Source of the DNA: Lachnospiraceae bacterium A2
GTDB taxonomy: Bacteria; Bacillota; Clostridia; Lachnospirales; Lachnospiraceae
Direction of reading: 5' to 3'
DNA: 64,000 nt
Assembly (NCBI GenBank): GCA_000403315.2
Contig: KE159636.1
Location: 1,587,740-1,651,739 of the forward strand
Shown piece by piece: positions 1 through 9,800 of the stretch (positions are counted from its first letter, which is position 1; every line of letters begins with the position of its first letter). Under the pieces are notes generated by a model, which did not search any database, was not told where the DNA came from, and was given only the letters and a program-made list of their open reading frames with translations. The position numbers and the translations under genes are program-made.

Positions 1-1965
1 GTGGAAGGATTTTTAAAATTCAGAGGGGTATGCAGTGAGGATGACAAAGAAGACGATATTGAGTGGTTAGAATATCCGCCTTATTACTATGCAATGTATT
101 ATAACCATTCACTTTTTAATGATGGATTTATTAAAAAGAAGATGAAACAGGACTTGAAATCTGCAAAAGAGAGGGCTTACGTAGGTAAAATTACAGTGAA
201 AGGGAACTACCAGACATTAACGCCGGATCTGTTTGCGCTGATGCAGCATATATTCGGGCTTCCGGTTACAGGGTTATTGAAATATAACCAGATTTATTCT
301 AATTACTGGAACCATCATTTAGAAGGTACGCCTTGGGTTGATATCATAAGATCACCGCATATTGCGCAGGAACATTCACCAGTACAAGTTGTGACGAGTG
401 GGGCAATGGAAAAATGGTTTGTATACCAGAAAACGGGTATTGTCATTGGTGTGTTTGGGAATACGGTTGCATTAAAGGCTAACAGCGCAGATTTTGATGG
501 GGATCATGTACTTACAGTGGACAGTCCGGTTATCTGCGAAGCGGCAATAAAACAGTTTTCCAATACAATCTACCATGAAAAGACGGAATATCCATATGTA
601 AAGGGAAAGAAGAAAAATAATATTGTTGTAAGTAACATGGATGAAACCATAGAGTGCGATTATAAGGGCTATAAAAACAATATCGGCAATGTAATTAACC
701 CGATCTCGGTTTTATGGTCGGTGGGAGGTTCCGGGGAAGTGCAGGATTTTATAAAGGTTATGAGCATCGTAGGATCAATTACGATTGACTACGCAAAACA
801 TGGGGAAGAAGCGGATATCCCGAAATGCATCCTTATGCTGTTAAAGAAACACCAAAAACCGTATTTTATGAAATACCTGCGTTCCGGCAAGAAGAAAAGA
901 AGCCAGGAAAAGGAACTGAAAGCAGTTGGGGAGTTGGTAGGCAGTGATATTGAAACGGAGTTGTTTGACAATACGGACTGTACAATGAACCGGATATGCC
1001 ATCATATGGAAGGGCAGATTGGCAGTATTGATATGGATATTAATATTGAAGAAGAATTCCATTGGGAGAGATTAATAGCATCCCTTCCAGATATTACAAG
1101 CTACAGATATAAGAAAGTCAGGGATAAACTAATAGAAATGCAGGAATGGCTCTATGAGATTAATAACGCAAAATATTGTAATACAGAAGACACAAATGAC
1201 AGTGTACAAGAATATAACAAAAATTATGATTTATTGTATGAATATGCAAAAGCTGAACTGCTCGCCATAGTCCGTGACGAAGCTGAATTGCTTGATATGC
1301 TCATCACAATTTATTATTCGGATAAGAAATTCATGGAGAAATACAATGATAAGACTGTTTTGTGGGGCTGTTTTGGTGAACAACTTATTGAGCGTTCTAA
1401 ATGTAATTTTTCATATCTTAGTAATTCAGATATGGACAGGCTGCTTAAAAGAGGCGGGAAGGCGAAAAAACATTTGGAAGATTTGAAAGAATATAGGGAG
1501 AAGAATTTCCAGATATGGGAATTTGAGAATGAAAAGAATGTGGACAGAGAAGTAACTTTATATAAGGAAGACATTCAATGGATCAAAAAGTCAATCCCTA
1601 CAAAAACAGAACGGTGTACGGATTGCAGGAGATTAATGCTGGTGTTGGCTTATATATGCCGGAAATGTGACATAGATGCCATTAGTATTATTCATAATAA
1701 AAATAACCGTATTACAAAATCGGCATTATGTAAACTTGCTGACATAGACAGAAGATATTTTGACGAAGATATAAAAATATTGGCGGAGTTATGTTTGCTT
1801 GATATATCAGTTGATAAATACAACCATCTGACATTAAAAAACGTACAGATGAACATGGACTGTAATGAAATACTTTTCACTGATATTCATTATAGGAAAT
1901 TAGCAGGCGTTATGAGGGATAAAATAAGAAAAAGTGAAAAATCCGTCAAAAAAGACTGTGCTTAA
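1..1965 (+). CDS. single-chain RNA polymerase of the YonO/QDE-1-like DFDGD clade (5' partial)
   Basis: The reading frame is open from the window edge, so the N-terminus is probably missing; the GTG at base 1 may be internal. Residue numbers are for the visible part. Residues 163-168 read ADFDGD, the metal-binding loop of the catalytic double-psi beta-barrel (D164, D166, D168). The surrounding motifs match the single-chain polymerases: RSPH near 117-120 before the loop, IGNVINP at 228-234, and IDYAKHG at 262-268, equivalent to the VDYxKTG motif after the barrel in eukaryotic-type RdRPs. Known of the family: YonO of Bacillus phage SPbeta is a one-polypeptide DNA-dependent RNA polymerase for late phage genes. 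The long C-terminal part contains C539-x2-C542-x10-C553-x2-C556, a possible zinc site, followed by a winged-helix-like segment (about 565-620) that could bind DNA (inference). The neighbouring tape measure and integrase place it in a prophage-like element. Confidence 0.82.
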   Translation: MEGFLKFRGVCSEDDKEDDIEWLEYPPYYYAMYYNHSLFNDGFIKKKMKQDLKSAKERAYVGKITVKGNYQTLTPDLFALMQHIFGLPVTGLLKYNQIYSNYWNHHLEGTPWVDIIRSPHIAQEHSPVQVVTSGAMEKWFVYQKTGIVIGVFGNTVALKANSADFDGDHVLTVDSPVICEAAIKQFSNTIYHEKTEYPYVKGKKKNNIVVSNMDETIECDYKGYKNNIGNVINPISVLWSVGGSGEVQDFIKVMSIVGSITIDYAKHGEEADIPKCILMLLKKHQKPYFMKYLRSGKKKRSQEKELKAVGELVGSDIETELFDNTDCTMNRICHHMEGQIGSIDMDINIEEEFHWERLIASLPDITSYRYKKVRDKLIEMQEWLYEINNAKYCNTEDTNDSVQEYNKNYDLLYEYAKAELLAIVRDEAELLDMLITIYYSDKKFMEKYNDKTVLWGCFGEQLIERSKCNFSYLSNSDMDRLLKRGGKAKKHLEDLKEYREKNFQIWEFENEKNVDREVTLYKEDIQWIKKSIPTKTERCTDCRRLMLVLAYICRKCDIDAISIIHNKNNRITKSALCKLADIDRRYFDEDIKILAELCLLDISVDKYNHLTLKNVQMNMDCNEILFTDIHYRKLAGVMRDKIRKSEKSVKKDCA

Positions 1966-2090
1966 ATGCCTGAAAGTACTGAAAAATAAGGGGTTTTTAA
2001 ACAGGTTGAAAAAGATTTGTACAAACTATACTAAGAGAAGGGAGTAGCGATAATTACAAAAATTTATACATAAAACATTGAGGAGGTAAC

Positions 2091-2288
2091 ATGAGCCAAA
2101 ACCAAAATGAATTGAGAGAAAAGCTGAATGCTACGATTACATCTGGTCTTGTTGCCAAAGCGATAGCAGCAAAAACAGGGATAACAACGGATTATCTTTC
2201 ACGGTTCAAAAACGGGCATATATGCCTGTGTGAAGATGATGCTAACAGGCTTAAGGCATACTTGGACAAGGTTGTAATACCTGATTAG
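2091..2288 (+). CDS. small helix-turn-helix protein (65 aa), first of a paralogous pair
   Basis: The start is fixed by a strong GAGGAGG site eight bases upstream of the ATG. The protein is a single short domain: a lead helix (about 5-15), then a lambda-repressor/XRE-like helix-turn-helix (about 18-45) containing TGITTDYLSRFKNG, and a final helix ending LKAYLDKVV. A second small gene at 2712-2888 has the same pattern, with DxLSxFKN and a terminal LxxYL. Likely role (inference): DNA-binding regulator of the element, Cro-like in size. It lies about 125 bp downstream of the RNA polymerase gene on the same strand and directly before a hairpin-rich non-coding segment. Confidence 0.7.
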   Translation: MSQNQNELREKLNATITSGLVAKAIAAKTGITTDYLSRFKNGHICLCEDDANRLKAYLDKVVIPD

Positions 2289-2289
2289 G

Positions 2290-2668
2290 TAATAATCTGC
2301 ATAAATGCAGTTATTATAAAAAATATTCAAGAAAGGCTTGAATATCGTACTATTACGGCGTAGGGGAAGCAGACAGCATTGTGGAAAAGGCTGTTTGCAA
2401 AATTCCCCTTGCCAAACGCAAACTGTTGCATATGGCAGTTTACATAAATCCATTCAATTAAATAATGTAATCAGGCTGGTGTGTGCCTCAAAACCACATC
2501 AGCCATTATGTGCGCTGAAACTCCACTTAGGCGTACAGAAATCATTCAAAACAAATAACAGATGTAAAAAGCCCTGCTGCATATACTCCCAATATGCATG
2601 TAGGCCGCCCAGCCGATACACGGAGCCTCTACAACTCCCAGGCTGGGTGTTAGTTTCAATTTTTTTTA
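2290..2668 (+). ncRNA. candidate structured non-coding RNA: seven consecutive hairpins ending in a T-run
   Basis: No convincing gene lies here, but strong inverted repeats follow one another: 2290-2316 (CTGCAT/ATGCAG inside TAATAA/TTATTA), 2323-2345 (nine pairs), 2362-2409 (AGGGGAA/TTCCCCT enclosing GCAGACAG/CTGTTTGC), 2420-2441 (AAACTG/CAGTTT), 2474-2504 (ten pairs, further flanked by ATAAT/ATTAT), 2578-2598 (TGCATAT/ATATGCA), and 2608-2647 (CCCAGCC/GGCTGGG with inner GGAG/CTCC). An eight-T run follows at 2660-2667, as in an intrinsic terminator. The strand is inferred from the T-run and neighbouring genes. The first hairpin could instead simply terminate the upstream HTH gene. I do not recognise the fold as a known family. 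Confidence 0.5.
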
Positions 2669-2711
2669 TAGAAAATATTATCCATGAATAAAAAGGAAGG
2701 TGAAAGAAGTT

Positions 2712-2888
2712 TTGACACAAGAAGAATTACGAACAATGTTACATCAACGTTTAGAAAGAGAAAAAGCCAGTTATATATGTAAGGTAATTGGGATGAATAA
2801 AGATACGCTTAGTAAATTCAAAAACAATAAAATTGATCTGTACCCACATTTATTCGTGAAATTGCAGGACTATCTTTTGAATAATTAA
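2712..2888 (+). CDS. small helix-turn-helix protein (about 58 aa), second of the pair
   Basis: This is a short paralogue of the gene at 2091-2288: it shares an N-terminal QEELR segment, then a helix-turn-helix containing GMNKDTLSKFKNNK, and a terminal helix with LQDYLL. The start is ambiguous. A GTG at 2700 follows the AAGGAAG purine stretch with no spacer, while a TTG at 2712 is about 11 bases from it, so TTG is preferred here. It lies immediately downstream of the hairpin-rich region. Probable DNA-binding regulator of the element (inference from size and fold). Confidence 0.6.
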   Translation: MTQEELRTMLHQRLEREKASYICKVIGMNKDTLSKFKNNKIDLYPHLFVKLQDYLLNN

Positions 2889-3335
2889 GCAGCCAATAAA
2901 CCAGGCACCCATTTCTCAGGAATCCGGATTCTGAAAATGAAATTATAATTCTGAAAATCAAATAGTAACAGGAACCCAAAAACATTAAAAATTATAGAAA
3001 ACCAAAAAAATACTCAAAAAACAGTAAAAAATCATAAAAAAACGCTAAAAATTTGAAAAAATAAGCAAAAATTTACGTTTTTTGGAAGAAGTGTAAAACA
3101 TCAACATGATACAATACAATGAAAATTTAATATGGAACTAATGATAGCACAACAGTGGGATGGTGTAAAGTTGGAAAATATGTTTGTGTTTTGGATAGTG
3201 GAGGGTAGGTAAGCTGGGATGGTAAATATATTTAATAAGGAAGAAACAGGAAACATATGATTGCATCAATGGGGTAGGGGTGGTATAATGGTAACATAAT
3301 ATATAATGGAAGAAAAAGGTTTGGGGGTGTAGGGT
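2889..3335. other. non-coding gap: A-rich then G/T-rich segment upstream of the zinc-ribbon gene
   Basis: No gene is seen. The first half is very A-rich with the direct repeat ATTCTGAAAAT (2929-2961). The second half is strikingly G/T-rich on the plus strand, with repeated TGGGATGGT (near 3157 and 3215) and GGGG runs at 3271-3280 and 3322-3326. A sigma-A-like promoter sits at 3261-3289. The skew and repeats suggest a regulatory region rather than decayed coding sequence. Confidence 0.5.
3261..3289 (+). promoter_or_regulatory. sigma-A-like promoter ahead of the zinc-ribbon gene
   Basis: TTGCAT (3261-3266), a 17-base spacer and TATAAT (3284-3289), followed about 45 bases later by the start codon at 3336. 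This suggests that at least this gene of the element can be read by host polymerase. Confidence 0.55.
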
Positions 3336-3761
3336 ATGGGCAGAACAATTCTTTGTCCGCATTGCAAATCAACCATAAATGAAGATATATTGAAACAGAA
3401 AAATAGTGAAAACATATGTCTGGTTTGTGGTGGGAGATTGGATGGTGGAAATGCAGATGGATTAAAGAAAAGTAAATGGTATTATTATAAGGAAGGTGGG
3501 GGGACATTGATGAATACAGTGTCTACTAGCTTTACACCTTTATATACATTTGAAGCAGTAGATTTGGAAGACGCAAAAGAACAATTAAAAGAAGTCATGC
3601 CTAATAGCCCCCTTTTGAGTAATAAAACTGTACCAAAAGTGCAGTGCCCATATTGTTTCAGCACAGAGGTACAATTAGTGCCAAAGAAATTTAGCTTATT
3701 GACAGGCATTATGACAAACGGATTCAACCGTGTCTGTGTCAGATGCCAGAGGAAATTTTAG
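3336..3761 (+). CDS. double zinc-ribbon protein of unknown function (141 aa)
   Basis: The sequence shows two Cys4 modules. An N-terminal one has CPHC and CLVCGG (about residues 7-34), and a C-terminal one has CPYC and CVRCQRKF (about 107-141), separated by an acidic linker. Such ribbons bind zinc and often contact nucleic acid or protein partners; the exact role is unknown. No signal peptide or membrane segment is present. The GTG/G-rich purine stretch just before the ATG serves as ribosome site. It lies between the RNA polymerase/HTH block and the tape measure gene, so a role in the element's transcription is conceivable (inference only). Confidence 0.65.
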   Translation: MGRTILCPHCKSTINEDILKQKNSENICLVCGGRLDGGNADGLKKSKWYYYKEGGGTLMNTVSTSFTPLYTFEAVDLEDAKEQLKEVMPNSPLLSNKTVPKVQCPYCFSTEVQLVPKKFSLLTGIMTNGFNRVCVRCQRKF

Positions 3762-3792
3762 GGTTTTTAACAATTGAATAATAGTGACAGCA

Positions 3793-3823
3793 AGGGAGAT
3801 TATTTCATAGTCTCTCTTTTATT
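3793..3823 (+). terminator. probable intrinsic terminator after the zinc-ribbon gene
   Basis: GGGAGA pairs with TCTCTC across an ~11-base loop (about 3793-3815), followed by TTTTATTAT. It separates the zinc-ribbon gene from the tape measure gene. Confidence 0.5.
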
Positions 3824-3853
3824 ATGCTTAAAATTAAGGAGGAAACAGGAATA

Positions 3854-6800
3854 TTGAGTAATGGAACAAATGAATTTGTATTGGACTTACTTGCCCTCTT
3901 GGATCAGCAGAAGAGCAAAACGCAGATCAACGCCCAGATTAAAGAGCTGGAGAAAAGCATACGGAAACTAAGGCTTGTTGGGATTCTGGCAAAAGGCGAC
4001 ACAAAGAATGAAGTCAATCAGATTATCCGGCAGATGGAGGGGAACCTGCGGCAGATTAAGATACAGGCGAAGATGGACAGCCGCCAGCTAAACAGGGAAA
4101 TTAACAGCGCATTGAGGAATGTGTCAGCAAGGGACATCCAGCTTAATATTAATAGCAACAGTGAAAGGCTTGGTGTACAGGTTAGGCGCGCCGTTTCCGA
4201 GGCAAGGGAGTTTGCAAGCAGGAACCCTATCAGCGTGAACATTGATTTGAAGAAGGAAAAGTTATTGAACCAATTGACGGCATTTACCAATAAGCACACC
4301 AAAATAAATGAATCGTCATACTGGCTTGGGGAAGCAGAAAGGCTGCGGAATGTAATCAGTTCCATTACAAACAGGGATGAACTCAGGAATGCGACAGACC
4401 AGCTACAAGTGTTCACTACAGGGGTAAGGGCTACCGGGTATGCAGCCTTGTCAACAACTGACAGGATCAAGGGGATGCTGGGGAACGTCATAAAGGTTGG
4501 GAATTACTTTGGGCTTGCTTTTGTTGCGGTAAATAAATTCCGGCAATCCCTAAATACGCTGAAAACCAATGACACGATACTTGTTGAAATATCTAAGACC
4601 TCAGAGATGACGAAACAGCAGCTAAGGGAATTAGGGGACGAAGCCTTTAAAGTCGCAAGCAAATTCGGCCAAGTTTCGGGGAATTACCTTACAGCGGTTC
4701 AGGAGATGGCCAGATCAGGTTATGAGATGATGTCAAGGGAACTTGGGGAGCTGTCATTATTGGCGCAAAGTGCCGGGGATATGACGGCAGAAATGGCGAA
4801 CAATTACCTGCTTGCAACAGACGCGGCATATAAATATGGCGGCAGTGTGGATAAATTAACAGCCGCCCTTGACGGGGCGAACTACATTTCAAACAAAAAT
4901 AGTGCGTCATTGACTGATATCGCCGATGGTATCCGCGTTTCTGCGTCCTTTGCGGCAAATGCGGGGGTAGCCATTGAAGAACTGACGGCGGCAGAAGCTG
5001 CCATGGTTGCAGCAACAAAAAGAAGCGGCTCTGAAATGGGGCGGTCTTTCCGTTCCATTATCCTCAACCTCCAGCAAGTTTCCGGTGAGTTTGACGGGGA
5101 AGTGATTGACGAGGAGCAGCTTAAGAAGGTGGAAGACAGATGCCATTCCCTGGGCGTGGAGCTGGAGTATATAAAAGACGGTGTTGCGACACTCCGCAAC
5201 CCGATGGACATACTGAAAGACTTGGCAGAGGTCTACAATTCCTTGCCAGATAACAGTGCAGAAAAGCAGGGGCTGATTTCAGATATAGGAGGAAAGTACC
5301 ATGCAAACGCGCTATCAGCCCTTTTAAGCCGGTGGGATTTATATGAAAAGATGGTTGGCGAGTTTTCACAGGGCACAGGCTCCGCACTGGAGGAAGCAAA
5401 TAAGACAGCAGATTCATGGGAAGGACGCTTAAATTCCCTTTCCAACAGTTTTGATTCTTTTGTAGCATCCATTACAAGTAAGGATGTGATAAAAGGTGGT
5501 GTGTCATTCCTTGACAATGCAATCCAGTCGTTTGAAAAGCTGGCTGACACAATAGGGGCAATCCCAGTCATCCTTACCGCTTTCCAGGCATCAATGACAG
5601 CCCTCAATAAAAATTACGGAATAACGCAATTGTATAATAAAGATACCCATAAGATAGACTTGCAAGGTAATATCATGGGCATAGATATCACTGGTTTTAA
5701 GACACAGCAGAAACATTTCAGGGATGCAGCAGAAGCAATACAACTTTGGAATGGTAATTTGGTTAATGGTACAGCAGATATGAGCACTTTCGCAAATGCT
5801 GTTGTAGAGAACAACGAACAGTTAAAAGCATACCTCCAGACAACATCCGTAGAAGCCCCTGCTTCTTTAGCAGGATACAGGGCATATTTGAATTCCTGTG
5901 GTGTTTCAACTGATTCACTCAGGATCAAAACAGTGCTTTTAAATTCCGCACTGACTTTGGGTTTGAGCCTTGGCATACAGGCAGTTGCAACAGCAGTTTC
6001 AAATTTCATCCGCGTATCAGGCGATGTTGCGCAGAAAGCAGATGAAGTAAGCAATACTTTCAGCAGCGCAAAGTCCGACATTGACAGCTACAAGTCCAAA
6101 GTGGAAGAGCTGCAAGCAGTGCTCAATGATTCCAGCTCCTCCATCTCCGATGTCACGGAAGCACGCAAAACCCTTATGTCAATCCAAGACGAGATGATGG
6201 AAAAATACGGCGCGGAAAAGGGCGCAATCGACTTAATCACCGAGGGGATTAACGGACAGGCAGACGCTTTTGATAAATTAGCGCAAAAGCAGTGGCAGGA
6301 AGCAAAGAATGAATTCAATGATGGCGGGTTCGCCAATAATGCTGCAAACCTCATAAACGGATACTCAGACAATATAGACCGTATGTTATCTGAATATGGC
6401 GATTATAAAGTAAAGCTGGATTTATCCGTGGCCACAACCGGATTAAGCCCAGCGGAAATAGAGGAATTCAAGAAATTATTCGAAGACAATGGGATGGAAA
6501 TCACTTATGGGACGAAAGGGACGGCCTCCAACAACCCGTTTGTGGAACTGTCCGGGAACGCAAGTGAGATGCATGAAAAACTTCTGGAACTCCAGGAAAT
6601 GTTTTCAGGCACAAACCCATTATCAACAGAAAATTTCAGGAACTATTTAACTGGCCTTGCGAATTCCGCAAAAGAGGTATCGGAACAATATAAGGATATG
6701 CATGACAGCTATATCCTATATGAAGAAATAGCAAAGAATGAGGGCTATGCCAGCGCATTTGATAATATCAAAGGTGCATACCAGAAATACAAAGACGCAA

Positions 6801-9800
6801 AAGTTTCCGGCAATGGACAGGAGCTTGCAAAAGCGGCAGAGGATTATGCGAAAATAATCACGGATGCAACTGCCAAGGCATTGGAAAACGGGAATGGGGG
6901 CGTTGCAGATTATTTTGAATCCATGTACCCGGAACTGAAGTCCATGGTGGGACAGTGGGAGTTCAAGACAAAAATAATCCCCGACTTTGACATGAGCGGG
7001 TTACAGGGGAAAACAGAGAATGACGTCCTTGGGATGCTCCAGACAGAGGGCACACAGGAAGGGGAATCTGTTTTCAACTCGATTATTGATAAAGCAAAAG
7101 AATATGGGATTATTACAGAGGACAATGCAGAGGGGATACAGGAAGTGTTGGGTCTGCTTGTGGAATGGGGCATACTGCAAAAAGACATTTCAGAAACAGA
7201 ACCGCCGGAACCGCCATCCTACAAAGACTCCCTAGACGGCGTGCAGAATGTTGCGGGCAACCTCAAAACCCTCATGGAAGTCTATGACGACGTACAGGAC
7301 GGGGATGGGTTCGACTGGTCTTCCATCTTAAACAATGATGATTTTGAAGCTGTCTTCAGCAGCGCAGGGAAAGCCTATGATGACTTTATCAAAACAGTCA
7401 CCAAGAACCCAGACGACATCACCGCGTGCCAGGACGCTTTTGACAGGCTGGCGACTTCACTCATTGACAATAGCGGCATTTGGGATGATTTAACCGCTGA
7501 AACAAAGGAAGCCACCATTGCAATGCTAGAGGAAAACGGCGTTGTAAATGCAGCAGAGTTAGTGGCGGCAAGGCTTGCTTTGCAGGAGGAATGGCTTGCG
7601 CTCACAAAAGACAATGCCGCAATGGCTGGGAAGAAACTTTCCGAGACGACTTGGGAAGAAATTGCTTCCATCTTAAGTGAAGGGAATGCATCCGACACAA
7701 CAGCGGGTTACCTTACCGCACTTGCCATCTCCAAGATGGACGTGAACAGCATCACCATTGACACCACGGACGACGTGAACCAGATTGTCGCAATCGCAAA
7801 TGCAGCAGGCGCATCCACTGCATATATCCAAGCCCTTGCAAATGCACTCCTGAATTTCAAGTCCATGCAGTTCGACACGGACACACTGGGCGGGAAAGTC
7901 GGCAACGCGGCAAGGGACATAGCGGCAAATGCCTTGGAAAACGGCCTGAAATCCACGCTTTCCGCACAGTTGGAGGGCGCAAAGCTGGATGCATCCCAGT
8001 TCTATGCAAAGTCAGGCGGCACGGGCGGCTCCGGGAAATCTGGGAAGTCTGGTTCCGGGAAGTCCGGTTCCAAGGAGAAGGAAGAAAAACAGTCCATAGA
8101 AGTGTTTGACTTCATTGAAACTGCAGTCTCCCGTGTCGAGAAGGCCATTGACAGGCTGAAGACACGCGCAGAAGAAACCTTCCGCAGCTTCACAAAGAGG
8201 GGCAGGGAATACAAGAAGGCAATCTCCAGCATTACAGAAGAAATTGACATCCAACGCAAGGGATATGACAAGTACATGGCAAGGGCGAACAGCATCGGCT
8301 TGGAGGAAACATGGGCGGCACAAGTCCGTGACGGCAGCATCAACATAGCGGACGTTGCAGATGACGGCCTGAAAGAGCGGATTAAAAATTACAAGGAGTG
8401 GTACGAAAAGGCACTCCAATGCCAAGAGAAACTGGAGGAGTTACAGAAGACACAGAAGGAATTAGCCCGTGAGAAAATCGAACTCCTAATCACCAAATAT
8501 AGCAAACTCCTTGAAAAACTGGAATCCGCAAACAAACGGATACAGGGCAATATAGACTACAAGGAAGCATGGGGCTTCTCCGCAAGCACAAAGGACTATT
8601 CCAAACTCAACAAAAACGCACAGTCCCAGATTTCCAACATCATCAAGCAGGACAAAAAGCTGAAAGAGCTGCAAAAGACTGTCACCAAGGGTTCTGAAGC
8701 ATGGCACGAATACAATGAACGGATTAACTCAAATAATGAATCCATCCAAAGCCTCACAAAGACCATGGCTGAAAACGCCACCGCATCCGCTTCCCTTGCA
8801 AAGCAGAATGCAGAAGCCAAAAACAGTGCAAAGGACACCGCAGATGAAAAGACGGATACACGCCTTTCCACCGCGTCCACTGCATCCAGAAAAAACAGCC
8901 TAATAAGCAGCAAGGCAAGGAACATTGACGCAAGGCAGAAGAACCTACAGGCAGCTTATGCAAAGACTGCCAAGAGCCGTTCCTCCTATGGGGATAAAAT
9001 CCTGAAATCCAGCAGGAAGGGCGTTTCCAAGAAAAACAGGAAGCTGTTCACACAGGCCATCGCAAAAGTGAAGGCCGGGAAATTAATACCCGCCACTGCC
9101 ATAAGCGGCATCGTGGACGCAATGAAAACCGCAACGGGCAGGGAATACAAGGCACTAAATACACTCCTCTCCTACTGCAATTACTACAATGCAAACAAAA
9201 ATGCAGAGGAGGAAAACAGGCTTAACCTAGAAATGTACGCCCTCACCGCACAGGAAGAGAAAAAGTCCTTACGGCAGGAGCAGCTAAGCAACAATCTGGA
9301 CGCAAACCAGTCCAAGGCAGACCGCAGCACAGTCTCCAACGCAGAATCCACGTCCGCAAAGAACCATAACCTCAATACGCAGACCCGCCAAAGCAGGGCA
9401 GACAGGGACGCCCAGACAAAGGCAAGGAGGACGGCATCCAAGGACAGGAAAACAGCCGCAGGGAAGGCAAAGTTCTATACGGGCAAGACATATAAGGGGC
9501 TGAAAAACAAAAAGCTGAAAAACCGCCTGAAAAAAGCGGCATCCGCTATTAAGTCCGGCAAGAAAATAAGCAATGGCGCACTGAAGGCCGTGAAGGAATA
9601 CTGCGAAAAATACCTCATGGGCGACCTGACTTATTATTACAACTGTTTAGCCTATAATGAAGCAGTGGAAAATGAGCTAAGCGCAAAGGAAAGTGAAACG
9701 CTTGCAAAGGCACAGTACTATGCGGACAGCTTACAGGCAAAGCAGGAAAAGGCGGCCAACACAGTGTCTGGCAGGGACGCGGAGAATGAACTGCACTCCG

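Noticed and set aside
2338-2691. 117-codon plus-strand frame between the two HTH genes
   Set aside because: Cys- and Arg-rich, almost no acidic residues, no ribosome site, and coincides with the dense hairpins; better explained as non-coding.
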